Assembly (NCBI GenBank): GCA_964609155.1
Contig: CAZSRF010000007.1
Coordinates: 1-64,000 of the forward strand
DNA length: 64,000 nt
Origin: JAGOUU01 sp964609155
GTDB taxonomy: Bacteria; Pseudomonadota; Gammaproteobacteria; JAGOUU01
Reading direction: 5' to 3'
Shown here: piece by piece, positions 1 to 8,717 of the stretch
Position numbering within the stretch: position 1 is the stretch's first letter
Layout: each line of letters begins with the position of its first letter
Notes under the pieces: model-generated
What the model was told of the DNA's origin: nothing
Seen by the model: only the letters and a program-made list of their open reading frames with translations
Database searches by the model: none
Program-made: the position numbers and the translations under genes

Positions 1-927
1 GCAACCATTACCATAACTGGTACTAATGATGGCCCTGTGGCTAACCCTGATACTGCAAATACCACAGAAAATGCCAGTGTAACTATTGATGTTCTTGCTA
101 ATGATACAGATCTTGATGTAAGTGATACTCATACTCTAGATAGCGTAAGTATTACAAGCAATAATACTTCAACAGCCTCTGTAACCATAGATAACAACAA
201 AGTTATATTTGACCCAGGTACTGATTTTAAATATCTTGCAACAGGTCAAACAGCAACTGTAACTATTTCATACACTATGTATGATAACAACGGTGCATTT
301 AGCACAAACACTGGCACTATAACCATCACCGGCATCAGTGACAACGCCACAGCTACAAACAAAGATGATTATATAGTCGCAGGGACTTTTGATTTCAACT
401 TTAGTGACTATAACGACGAAGATGATAATAGCGTGATTTCAGAACTGAACGCATGGTATGAAAGCATAACTCAAACTTCTCAAGAACTTGTTGATTCAGG
501 ATCATCAGGCCTTGCCTTGATTAGCATAAACTCAGGTAATAACGAGTTACTTAGCACAATAGTTAGTGATTTCTCAGTTTATCAAGTTAATGATCATGAC
601 AATGATTCAGTAAGTGTCTTACTTGTTGGCAACGTTGAGCTCGCTCAGTCGCTAAACGAATATATCACATCAAATATTAATTTATTTACTACAAGCAGCG
701 ATGTAGAAATAGGAGTGCAACTAATTGAAAATGAAGATGAGGATGATCAGATCTCACAAATTAAATACAACACAGATGAATCACAACTAGCAGGAACAAT
801 ATATCAAGACCATATTGCCAGCCAACAAAACATACCCACAACGGAAACAACCAATACTAACCATGTAATCACAACTTTTAAAGATAAAATTGCTGCTTTA
901 AAAAATAACTTTTATGGTCATGATTAA
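1..927 (+). CDS. VCBS-repeat surface/adhesin protein, C-terminal part (5' end outside window)
   Basis: The frame is open from base 1, so this is the end of a longer gene; the GTG at 37 is internal. The first codons read ATITITGTNDGPVA, the hallmark end of a VCBS repeat, and another Ig-like repeat follows (NPDTANTTENASVTIDVLAND to about residue 105). The last ~190 residues are acidic and Asn/Asp/Ser rich, with no GGxGxD RTX nonapeptides and no sortase or autotransporter signature. VCBS proteins are usually very large secreted adhesins of Gram-negative bacteria. The gene converges on the M50/HlyD/TolC operon and shares a TTAA (924-927) with its last gene, so both stop codons lie in one palindrome. 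Linkage to that operon as its cargo is inferred. The size and N-terminus cannot be judged. Confidence 0.8.
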   Translation, partial: ATITITGTNDGPVANPDTANTTENASVTIDVLANDTDLDVSDTHTLDSVSITSNNTSTASVTIDNNKVIFDPGTDFKYLATGQTATVTISYTMYDNNGAFSTNTGTITITGISDNATATNKDDYIVAGTFDFNFSDYNDEDDNSVISELNAWYESITQTSQELVDSGSSGLALISINSGNNELLSTIVSDFSVYQVNDHDNDSVSVLLVGNVELAQSLNEYITSNINLFTTSSDVEIGVQLIENEDEDDQISQIKYNTDESQLAGTIYQDHIASQQNIPTTETTNTNHVITTFKDKIAALKNNFYGHD

Positions 928-3089
928 AAACCACTTTCTCGCAACATGATGGCGACAGCTCGCCGCCAAAACCTAGACATTATACTTACTTTTTCGCCAT
1001 ATAGATATAACTTTCCTTTTACAGAAAAATTAGGCAAATCTTTTATTGACACGTTACTTGGCTTAGCTATAACCTGATAAACTGCATCATGTAAAATTAA
1101 ATTTTCAACTTCTCTTGTACGCTTAGTTTCTGCATTTTTGTTTAAAAAAGTTGTCAACTCACCACCATATAGTGATGCTAAATATTTATTATCTAAATAT
1201 TTACTGCCTGCCTTATTAAATCTTATTAATTGCACCTGTATTGGAGCAAATCTCATTCGTTCAAAATAAAATTGTCCGTTAATTTTTGTAATATCCACAT
1301 TAAGCCTAGCCACATCATGTTCATCCATATAACCCGTTATAGATAATGTTCCAGGATCGCTGACAGTAAACAAATAATTATTTTGATCATGCCAGGTATT
1401 TACCTTCAAATATTTTGATATATCTGTAATTTGACCATCATAAGGAGCAGCTATAGTAAGTTTAGCTTTTTCAGCTAAAGCACCTGCCAACTCAGATTCT
1501 TTGTCCATCAGCTCTTGTGCAGATGCCTGCTTCTCACCTAAAACACGCCCCAAACCACTTTGTTCTCGTAATTTATTTTTGATAATATTTAACTCAACGG
1601 TTGACTTATTTACTTGATAATCGATTTCATCTGAAGTAAATGCTGCTAAAACAGCATCTTTTTTCACCCAATCCCCCTGTTTAATATCTAATTTTTTTAA
1701 CAACCCAGGGTTAAGAGTATATATTTTTACTTCTTTTTCATATGTTAAAACAGCAGGAGTTTCGATTCTATTTTGCAATGGTACAAATAAAAGAATAACT
1801 CCAAATACAAAAATTGTTATTGTGACTAATGCTCGAGTAGGTAAATGTTCTGTTTTTTTCAAAAGCGCAGCACAAGCTATTGCTTCTTTATAGGCTGGAT
1901 TAAGAATAAACAAATAAACTTCTGCTATCATCAATACAACACCAAGTATTTTGAAAAAATAAAAATACACAATAGTAGCCACAGATAGATACAAACTAAT
2001 TCTATATACCCATGAGAAATAAGCATAAAATAAATACAGCCTTAAGTCAGATTTTGAACATGGAACAGGTTGAGCGCCCTTGATTCCAAACAACTGCTTT
2101 CTAAAGTACCATGTAGCCAAGTTGTAAGCTTTAGTTTGCAAATTATCAGTCGCTAAAATCTCAGAGATAATATGATACCCATCATACCGTAATAATGGAT
2201 TAGCATTAATTAAAATTGTGCTTATTATTGAAACAGTTGGTATATAAATTAAAATACTACGTAACACTCCATCATCTATCAACCCCCACAAAAATAGAGC
2301 TATAATGGCTACCCCAGTTTCTGCAATAATACCAGCACTGGCAACAACAGTTCTATGATGTCGACTTTTAAGACGCCAAGTATCTGTTGTATCTGTATAA
2401 AAAACAGGCCAAAAAACTAACAAAGCTATCCCCATAGTAGGTATTTTACAACCATAATACTTTGCTACAAACGCATGACCAAGCTCATGAAAGAATTTGG
2501 TTACAAGTACAGCGACAGATAAAATAAACATATTCTGTGGTGTAAATAAATAGTCAAACTGACCTATAAATTCACCCCATTGTCGCATTATAAGATACAA
2601 TCCCATCACAAGAATAAAAAATAATACATATAAAGTTTTTTTGGTAAATAAAACTTTGACATATTTCAACATGTGCCTCAAAGCCTTATCTGGCTTAAAC
2701 AACGGCACTTGCAAGAATAAATATTTTTGTAGCGCTTTTTGAATAATATGTTTTTTACTGTCAGAATGTACTTGGTATAGATAATCACCAGTATTGCTTT
2801 GATCTATCTCTAGTAATTCGTTCAATTTTAAGAACTCTAATATTTTCTCTATATTTACAGTATTTATTTTTGTGGTCGTCGTAGCATTAACTATTTTACA
2901 AATATCATCTGGATTACCAAGATACCAGTGAGATATTATTTCAAACTCCTGCCATCCAATACGAAAAAACTTTTCTTTCAATGGATCATGAATAACCCAT
3001 GTTGGAGCACCAAATTTGTCATGCCCTCCATCAATAATATCAAGCTCCGATCTTAAGTTTGGTAAAGATTGAATAGCTACAGTGGCCAT
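924..3089 (-). CDS. Site-2-protease-like M50 peptidase fused to an HlyD-type adaptor domain
   Basis: Predicted inner-membrane protein of 721 aa. The N-terminal ~125 residues look like a small winged-helix/PqqD-like module (WVIHDPLKEKFFRIGWQEFE). Transmembrane segments then flank the zinc motif HELGH near residue 201, and the second M50 motif NPLLRYDGYH lies near 297-306. After further membrane segments the C-terminal third is a biotinyl-lipoyl/HlyD-like periplasmic arm (QGDWVKKDAVLAAF, APYDGQITDI). This matches the 'putative peptide zinc metalloprotease' family found with HlyD and TolC proteins. I place the start at ATG 3089, 2 bp after the upstream stop and with GGA about 10 nt before it; a TTG at 3119 would add 10 residues and overlap the upstream gene. 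It is last in a four-gene operon. The substrate is unknown; the adjacent VCBS protein is a candidate. Confidence 0.8.
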   Translation of the reverse strand: MATVAIQSLPNLRSELDIIDGGHDKFGAPTWVIHDPLKEKFFRIGWQEFEIISHWYLGNPDDICKIVNATTTTKINTVNIEKILEFLKLNELLEIDQSNTGDYLYQVHSDSKKHIIQKALQKYLFLQVPLFKPDKALRHMLKYVKVLFTKKTLYVLFFILVMGLYLIMRQWGEFIGQFDYLFTPQNMFILSVAVLVTKFFHELGHAFVAKYYGCKIPTMGIALLVFWPVFYTDTTDTWRLKSRHHRTVVASAGIIAETGVAIIALFLWGLIDDGVLRSILIYIPTVSIISTILINANPLLRYDGYHIISEILATDNLQTKAYNLATWYFRKQLFGIKGAQPVPCSKSDLRLYLFYAYFSWVYRISLYLSVATIVYFYFFKILGVVLMIAEVYLFILNPAYKEAIACAALLKKTEHLPTRALVTITIFVFGVILLFVPLQNRIETPAVLTYEKEVKIYTLNPGLLKKLDIKQGDWVKKDAVLAAFTSDEIDYQVNKSTVELNIIKNKLREQSGLGRVLGEKQASAQELMDKESELAGALAEKAKLTIAAPYDGQITDISKYLKVNTWHDQNNYLFTVSDPGTLSITGYMDEHDVARLNVDITKINGQFYFERMRFAPIQVQLIRFNKAGSKYLDNKYLASLYGGELTTFLNKNAETKRTREVENLILHDAVYQVIAKPSNVSIKDLPNFSVKGKLYLYGEKVSIMSRFWRRAVAIMLRESGF

Positions 3090-3091
3090 AA

Positions 3092-4456
3092 TTAAATTCC
3101 AATTGTTCGGCGCAACCAAGAAATCGGTTTTCTAAATATATAATATATCAACAGTACCCTGTTGCCATATATTTTAGCTGTACCCTTTATTCCAAATCGT
3201 TCATCTTTATTGAATTCATTTGTAAAATCTGCAACACCGTAATAAGCAAGTTTATCATCAGGCTGTAAGTCTGCATGTTTACTGATAAAATTTATATTAG
3301 CTTTCATTGGAGACAATGGCTTAGGATTGGGATAAAACACAACTTGTGATCTATCTGGCATTTCAATAAGATCATCAATTGGAATAAAAAGATCTAATTG
3401 TTTATTACTCTCACTCGCCAAGAGCATCACACGTTCACCAATTTCTACTGGTCGACCTAGCCAGTTTTTTGGGTCTGAAAATATTACTGTACCAGCAAAT
3501 TCAGCTCTTATCACAGCTCGATCTAACAATAGCTTATTATAATTTGCTTCTATTTCTGCAATTTTAATGTCATCACTTAACACCCTTAGGTCGTTTTTGG
3601 CTTGAGCATCATTGTAGGATTGTTGATATCCTTTCCTATACTTTTCTCTAACGACATCAAGACCTTTCTCTGATTGATCATATTTATTCTGCAAAGTAAT
3701 TGTATCTAGCTTAAATAACGGTTGTCCTGCTCTAACCATCTGATTTGGTAGAACATAAATCTCTTTAATCATTCCTTTTATTGACGAAGCTATAACTGTA
3801 GGGTTTTTAGGAGAGATTTCCGCAGGAACCAGTACTGAATCCCGAATGGGATAAAACAAAACTAATAAAATTATAAATATAATAGTCTTCCTAGACTCAT
3901 GAACTTTTTTTAATTTTTTATAAGAAGATACTTTATTTTGATATAAACGCCATATGTTTGAATAATATGTCATTACTTTCGGTATTTTTTCAATTACTTC
4001 AGGCGTCCAGTTCTCTGATGCTAATAGTATCAAACCACCTTTCCTGGCACCTGGAAACAACACAGACACCATATACTTATACATTTCACCATCGTAACTT
4101 GCTATTGCGTCTTTAAATTTATCGATAGAAAAAAATGTTACTTTATTAGTTTCAAAAGCCAATTTTGGTAACAAGACTTTTTCCCATAAATGAATGTATG
4201 GAGCATGATGATTAACCACGCTAATAGCAGAGACTGCAAAAATCTTATAACCGTGCAAACTTTCTTGCCAAACAATAGCTTGATCATAAGGAATAATTTT
4301 TTTAGTATGATTTACTATATGAAAAGCTAATTGGGTGATACTTGTAGACGTGAGTGCTTTACTAATTAACCAGGTTAAAGTTTTATCGTAACTATTTTCC
4401 TTTTGTTCTTCTGCGTTTGATTGGTTAGATGGAGTAAATTTTATTTCTGTAGCCAT
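3092..4456 (-). CDS. HlyD-family adaptor with N-terminal GAF-like domain
   Basis: 454 aa. Residues ~25-170 resemble a GAF-type domain (ITQLAFHIVNHTKKIIPYDQ at its start). One transmembrane helix follows (TIIFIILLVLFYPI, ~190-205), then a periplasmic biotinyl-lipoyl hairpin: IKGMIKEIYVLPNQMVRAGQ, a short coiled coil, and AEFAGTVIFSDPKNWLGRPV. The topology suggests a cytoplasmic sensor-like domain joined to a periplasmic adduct that could bridge to TolC. It lies 2 bp after the upstream HlyD gene and 2 bp before the M50 gene, so it is translationally linked. GAF ligand residues cannot be judged by eye. Its role in secretion of or signalling to the VCBS protein is inferred. Confidence 0.75.
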   Translation of the reverse strand: MATEIKFTPSNQSNAEEQKENSYDKTLTWLISKALTSTSITQLAFHIVNHTKKIIPYDQAIVWQESLHGYKIFAVSAISVVNHHAPYIHLWEKVLLPKLAFETNKVTFFSIDKFKDAIASYDGEMYKYMVSVLFPGARKGGLILLASENWTPEVIEKIPKVMTYYSNIWRLYQNKVSSYKKLKKVHESRKTIIFIILLVLFYPIRDSVLVPAEISPKNPTVIASSIKGMIKEIYVLPNQMVRAGQPLFKLDTITLQNKYDQSEKGLDVVREKYRKGYQQSYNDAQAKNDLRVLSDDIKIAEIEANYNKLLLDRAVIRAEFAGTVIFSDPKNWLGRPVEIGERVMLLASESNKQLDLFIPIDDLIEMPDRSQVVFYPNPKPLSPMKANINFISKHADLQPDDKLAYYGVADFTNEFNKDERFGIKGTAKIYGNRVLLIYYIFRKPISWLRRTIGI

Positions 4457-4458
4457 GT

Positions 4459-5304
4459 TTATGGCCCTTTAAATGTAGCATTACCACTTTCCCCTACAAA
4501 AAGCCCTGTGCTCTCACTAGTTATTTTACCAATCAACTTCACTGATTGACTAACAGCATCAGCATTGTAAATAATTTTGGTGACTTTTGCTTTATATTTA
4601 CTACTAGTCTCTTTTATTGAAACTTCAAAATCGTCATTAATTTTTATCCAACTTAACCATTCTGATGGTACAATTGCAGTTACGTCTAAGTTCTTATTGT
4701 CTATTATGCTAAACAATTTATCACCTGCTTTTACAGTTTCAAAGTTTCTTACCTTTAATTCCATTAGTTGACCATCAAATGGAGCTTTTTGTATACAACG
4801 TTCAGCTTTGTATTGTGCAATCTTCAGCTTAGCTAATGAACTTTCGTAATCTCCTTGGCTTGTTAGTAATTCTGTTTTACTAGCACCATCTAAATTTGCT
4901 AGATTCTTCATAGCTTGATATTTTTTTTCATTAACAATATTTTCTGCTTTACTTTTTTCTAAATCTGCCGTGTAAACCGTACAATCAAATTTTAATAATA
5001 CGTCATTTGCTTTAAAGTAATCACCTTCTTTGACTAAAATTTCTTTAATTGTTCCATCTATTTCTGTCGAGATGACTGCTTGATTAGTTGTGGTTAATAC
5101 TGCAGGAACTGCATACTTATCTATATTTAATTCACTACCCAATGAAGTTATATGTGAATTTGGCAAATTAGTGGAATTATTTTGATTGGCTGTACTTTTA
5201 TTATGTTGATTATTAACATCATTAGAAATAAACGTATTTTGCGCTTGCAAAATACTAATCGTAGTAATCATGACTAATGTAATTTTTTTTACTTTATGCT
5301 TCAT
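4459..5304 (-). CDS. Periplasmic adaptor (HlyD/RND membrane-fusion type)
   Basis: 281 aa with an N-terminal signal segment (KKITLVMITTISILQA), then an Asn/Ser-rich linker, a lipoyl half-motif (TEIDGTIKEILVKEGDYFKA), a short alpha-hairpin (~125-165), the second lipoyl half (KAPFDGQLMELKVRNFETVK) and a beta-barrel domain. This is the layout of membrane-fusion proteins linking an inner-membrane machine to a TolC-type channel. Its ATG overlaps the stop of the TolC-like gene by 4 bp, showing translational coupling. It is shorter than AcrA (about 400 aa) because the hairpin is short. No RND pump or ABC ATPase gene is adjacent; the only integral partner is the M50 fusion. Confidence 0.8.
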   Translation of the reverse strand: MKHKVKKITLVMITTISILQAQNTFISNDVNNQHNKSTANQNNSTNLPNSHITSLGSELNIDKYAVPAVLTTTNQAVISTEIDGTIKEILVKEGDYFKANDVLLKFDCTVYTADLEKSKAENIVNEKKYQAMKNLANLDGASKTELLTSQGDYESSLAKLKIAQYKAERCIQKAPFDGQLMELKVRNFETVKAGDKLFSIIDNKNLDVTAIVPSEWLSWIKINDDFEVSIKETSSKYKAKVTKIIYNADAVSQSVKLIGKITSESTGLFVGESGNATFKGP

Positions 5305-7433
5305 AGCACGGCACTAATTAAATTTTTCTCTATATTTTTAGTATTATTTATCACACGCACCTGAGTTTGCATTTTACCTCTTGCTTGTGGCTCAGAGTTT
5401 GGTATCTGCTTTGGAAGCACTGAAGCAGGAGCAGGTGGATTAACAGGTTCTACAGGAGTTGAACTAGGTTGTTGTTGCACAGGTTCTGGTGTAACTACAG
5501 GAGTAACTGGTGTATTAGATGGCAAAGGAGGATTAACATTTCCTTCAATCTGGGTAGTTACAGGAGCAACCGGTGCACTAGATGGCAAAGGAGGATTAAC
5601 ATTTCCTTCAGTCTGGGTAGTTACAGGAGCAACAGGTGTACTAGATTGCAAAGGAGGAGCGACATTTTTTCCTTCATCCGGTGTAACTACCTTTAATTTT
5701 GCCTGTGCATTCTCAGGACGTCGGCGTATTCTCGAAACTTTGTTTTTTTTATGATTGGATTTAATCTTAGCATCATTCTTAGATTTATCTTTCATGTTAA
5801 TTACAGATGTATTATCCAATTTAGCTTGTTTCAACTTAGGCGACTCTAATCGAAGACCTTGCATTGGGATATCATTAATAGATTGGGATTTAGGTTTATT
5901 TATTTTTGATTTATTAAATTTAGCATATTTGCCCTTAATCTCATCTAATGTTATATAAAACCCTTGCTTGCTTTTAAGAGAATCTGCTATCTCTTTAGCA
6001 ATTGCTTTTATTGGCTGATTTAATGTAGTTAATTTATGCACACTGTTATAACCAACAGAATCTAATAATTCATGATAAGCGGAGAGTTTATCAAAATGCG
6101 CAGTTAAAACCCTTAATTTAGCGTCAAAATAATTAATTTTAGCATTGTATACTTCTAATTGACTTGCCAGATCAGATACCGAACGTTTTTTAAGATTTTC
6201 ATAGACTATCTCATTATCTTCATAAAAACCTTGAGCCAGAACACTATTTCTTTCTGCCTCTAATAATCTCACATAAGCAATATTAACTTGAGTCAAAATA
6301 GATACTGCCAAAGCCTGACGACGAATTTTGCCAAGATCTTTATTTGCATTAGCTTTTTCTAAACGAGTATATTTACTAAAAAGATCTAATAAATTACCCG
6401 TCAATTGAACTGCTGTCTGCTTCCAAAAATTATAAACTAGAAAAGATGTGCTGTCATGAAATGCGCCATAATTTAGAGTAAAATTTGGTATCATTTGAAG
6501 CCGAGCTTTATAAATCTCATCCATATCAATACGGTTTTTTAACAACTCCTCTCTTATTTCAGAACGATTATGCAAAGCTAACAATTCGATTTGCTGTATA
6601 TTATACGGTAAAGAGTTTAACTGTATTTTATCATCATAAGCCGTATTTAATTCAATTTTTGAGGCTGTTGGCACATTAATCAATAACGCTAATGTTACCA
6701 CCGCTCTTTCAAGATTATTTTTCATTTTATTTATTTCGGTAGATTTATCCCATAATGCTATCCGAAATTCAGCTGCTTTTTCTTTAGATATTAACTGCTC
6801 TTTTTCCTGTTTTTTAGACTTTTCTATAGCTTGATCAATTTCTTTGCTAAGTAGATTAATTTGTGGAATAATATTATTAGTAACGTGACTAGCCCAATAT
6901 GCGGTACGTGTATCTCGAACAATCTCTTGTAATAGGGTTTTCTTTTTTTCTTCAAGCATTAAATATTCATTGGCTTTTTGTTTTGAGTTATAGTAGCTAA
7001 TCCCAAAATCAAGAATACTCCATGACAATTGTAAATCTAATGTATTCGTATATTTATTACGCGACAAAGATACTTGATTTGTATTAGGCGATAAAACTTT
7101 ACCTGGTCGATCACGGGCTGTGTAATTAAAATTTGCAACAAGATCTGGAAGCATTTCATAGGTAACAGCACGATGCTCTATCAAACCTACTGCAGCTTCT
7201 TGAATTTTTTGTTTGTAACTTAAATTATATTTAATAGCTCTTGCAATTGCTTCTGAAAGGGTCAATGGCTTGATTAATGGTTCAGTAGTACGATAACGCT
7301 CAGAACGATCTAGATATAATGCTTTTTTAATCTCATCTTTAGTTAATGGTTCAGGATTAACTGAGCAACCATTAATAACCAAAATTAACAATAAAAAAGG
7401 TAAAAAAACTAACTTAGTATAATTGCTCTTCAT
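5301..7433 (-). CDS. TolC-like outer-membrane efflux lipoprotein with long proline-rich tail
   Basis: 710 aa. The signal peptide ends in a lipobox (LVINGC, Cys23), so this is a lipoprotein like the OprM/CusC branch of TolC proteins. Residues ~60-480 carry two outer-membrane-efflux repeats with long helices, for example LTLSEAIARAIKYNLSYKQK and ILTQVNIAYVRLLEAERNSV. The last ~230 residues are unusual: a basic segment (NHKKNKVSRIRRRPE) followed by 21-residue Pro/Val/Thr repeats (PPLPSSAPVAPVTTQ) encoded by 63-bp tandem repeats. TolC homologues normally end near 450-500 residues. The gene is first in the operon; the 241-bp upstream gap must hold its promoter. It is predicted to be the outer-membrane exit channel. 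Confidence 0.85.
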   Translation of the reverse strand: MKSNYTKLVFLPFLLLILVINGCSVNPEPLTKDEIKKALYLDRSERYRTTEPLIKPLTLSEAIARAIKYNLSYKQKIQEAAVGLIEHRAVTYEMLPDLVANFNYTARDRPGKVLSPNTNQVSLSRNKYTNTLDLQLSWSILDFGISYYNSKQKANEYLMLEEKKKTLLQEIVRDTRTAYWASHVTNNIIPQINLLSKEIDQAIEKSKKQEKEQLISKEKAAEFRIALWDKSTEINKMKNNLERAVVTLALLINVPTASKIELNTAYDDKIQLNSLPYNIQQIELLALHNRSEIREELLKNRIDMDEIYKARLQMIPNFTLNYGAFHDSTSFLVYNFWKQTAVQLTGNLLDLFSKYTRLEKANANKDLGKIRRQALAVSILTQVNIAYVRLLEAERNSVLAQGFYEDNEIVYENLKKRSVSDLASQLEVYNAKINYFDAKLRVLTAHFDKLSAYHELLDSVGYNSVHKLTTLNQPIKAIAKEIADSLKSKQGFYITLDEIKGKYAKFNKSKINKPKSQSINDIPMQGLRLESPKLKQAKLDNTSVINMKDKSKNDAKIKSNHKKNKVSRIRRRPENAQAKLKVVTPDEGKNVAPPLQSSTPVAPVTTQTEGNVNPPLPSSAPVAPVTTQIEGNVNPPLPSNTPVTPVVTPEPVQQQPSSTPVEPVNPPAPASVLPKQIPNSEPQARGKMQTQVRVINNTKNIEKNLISAVL
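5521..5700. repeat. 63-bp tandem repeat inside the TolC-like gene
   Basis: Units begin at 5521, 5584 and 5647, each starting with a variant of ggcaaaggaggattaac. The first two differ at only a few bases; the third is diverged. 63 bp is 21 codons, so copy-number changes keep the frame and alter only the length of the proline-rich tail. Confidence 0.85.
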
Positions 7434-7674
7434 ATTCTTCTTATTTGCTTTGCTTATTTAATATAAAAATTATACGTCTATGTATACATTATAGATGGTA
7501 TTTTTTTATCTTAAAGTTTATAGTTACAAACAATTACAAAACATGAAATAAACACTTAAAATTTAAAATAATAAAACTAACTCTAACGAATGTTATACCA
7601 AAAGATTATTAGAATCTTTTAGTATTACTTATTATAATAATAATCAACAACCACTACACCCTATATACAGCCTA

Positions 7675-8241
7675 ATGACTAATTTAAGCAATGCATTTCT
7701 ATTCTTAACTAACTTTTTATTTGACTTTTATATTTCTCTTGTGCTGTTACGTTTTATACTTCAGTTAGTTCGAGCTCCTTTTAATAACGATATTGGCCAG
7801 TTTATTATTAAATTAACCAACCCGGGTGTATTATTATTTCGAAAATTTGTACCGGGTATCCGGGGTATTGATTTCGCGACCGTTGCGCTAGCATATCTTT
7901 TAGCTATTTTGAAAATGCTAATGGTCGTTGTTTTCTCTACCCGAGGTTTCTTACCTGTTTATGCAAATTTTCCTGCCTATTTATTATTAGCATTCATATG
8001 CCTAATTGAGTTGACTTTAACAATTTATTTTTGGGGTATCATCTTACGAGTTATACTAAGCTTTATGGTTAGTAGCTCACCATCTGTTTATAATAACCCT
8101 TTTTATACTATGGTTTACTTACTAACAGAGCCAGTATTAAGTTTTATCAGAAAATTTGTACCATTAATTGGCGGATTTGATCTATCACCAATGATTGCTT
8201 TACTAATGATAGCGGTATTAAGAATAGTCTTTAATGTTTAA
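7675..8241 (+). CDS. yggT: YggT family integral membrane protein
   Basis: 188 aa, almost entirely membrane-spanning, with the two tandem YGGT units typical of the family: the first has RFILQLVRAPFNNDIGQF and NPGVLLFRKFVPG, the second has RVILSFMVSSSPSVYNNPF and EPVLSFIRKFVPLIGGFDLS. YggT proteins are inner-membrane proteins of poorly defined function, linked to osmotic tolerance and often encoded near proC/yggS and rdgB. Here it is 476 bp upstream of rdgB with one small minus-strand gene between. The ATG at 7675 fits the family N-terminus. No obvious Shine-Dalgarno precedes it. Confidence 0.88.
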   Translation: MTNLSNAFLFLTNFLFDFYISLVLLRFILQLVRAPFNNDIGQFIIKLTNPGVLLFRKFVPGIRGIDFATVALAYLLAILKMLMVVVFSTRGFLPVYANFPAYLLLAFICLIELTLTIYFWGIILRVILSFMVSSSPSVYNNPFYTMVYLLTEPVLSFIRKFVPLIGGFDLSPMIALLMIAVLRIVFNV

Positions 8242-8250
8242 CGAAAGTGA

Positions 8251-8610
8251 TTAATGCACTAAATGTTTTGAGCGCGGGATAATAAAATGGTTATAAGGAA
8301 AATATTCCAAATTACTTATTAAGTGTTTTATATCTCGCACAGTTGGTAAGACTAATAAGTAAGTAACATCTTCCACCAACTCTTCGTAATCTTCGCCTAA
8401 GCTATTTAATAAAATAATTTCATGTTGATCACCAGACTCCCAACGTCTTAAAAAATCTTCAGCTAAAGATTTATTTGGGAAAGCTAAATAGGCGCGCTCT
8501 TCATTGATAGAAAAACACCAAGGTCCACCGACAACTTCATCTTCGGTTTCTATTATAGGATCGTATATTGTATAAAATTCTATCTTTGCAGTTGGAACTT
8601 TATCGGCCAT
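8251..8610 (-). CDS. Hypothetical protein, 119 aa
   Basis: I do not recognise this family. The protein is soluble, acidic in its N-terminal two-thirds (IIETEDEVVGG, GEDYEELVEDVTYLL) and ends in a basic, His-containing tail (IIPRSKHLVH). No signal peptide or membrane helix is visible. The gene is credible because an AAGGAG ribosome-binding site sits 7 nt before the ATG at 8610. It is convergent with yggT (9-bp gap) and divergent from rdgB. Confidence 0.65.
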   Translation of the reverse strand: MADKVPTAKIEFYTIYDPIIETEDEVVGGPWCFSINEERAYLAFPNKSLAEDFLRRWESGDQHEIILLNSLGEDYEELVEDVTYLLVLPTVRDIKHLISNLEYFPYNHFIIPRSKHLVH

Positions 8611-8717
8611 TTTATTTCTCCTTGACTAGAAATATAGCATAAATAAAAAAAAAGTTATTTTTGTTAATTTATGATAAAATTGGTCCCTTCAATTCGCCAT
8701 TTTATATACTCGTATTC

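Noticed and set aside
330..927. RTX calcium-binding repeats in the adhesin tail
   Set aside because: The region is Asp/Asn-rich but lacks the GGxGxDxxx nonapeptide.
5469..5696. Plus-strand ORF of 75 codons over the TolC tail
   Set aside because: It is the antisense of the 63-bp repeats; the Arg/Trp-rich repeats mirror the coding repeat and show no gene features.
5521..5700. Repeated units that could suggest a CRISPR array
   Set aside because: The repeats are contiguous, in frame with a coding sequence and have no spacers. No CRISPR array was found anywhere in the window.
7434..7674. Possible tRNA or small RNA in the larger AT-rich gaps (also 11411-11647, 54376-54558)
   Set aside because: No T-loop GGTTCGA-type sequence or cloverleaf pairing is visible.
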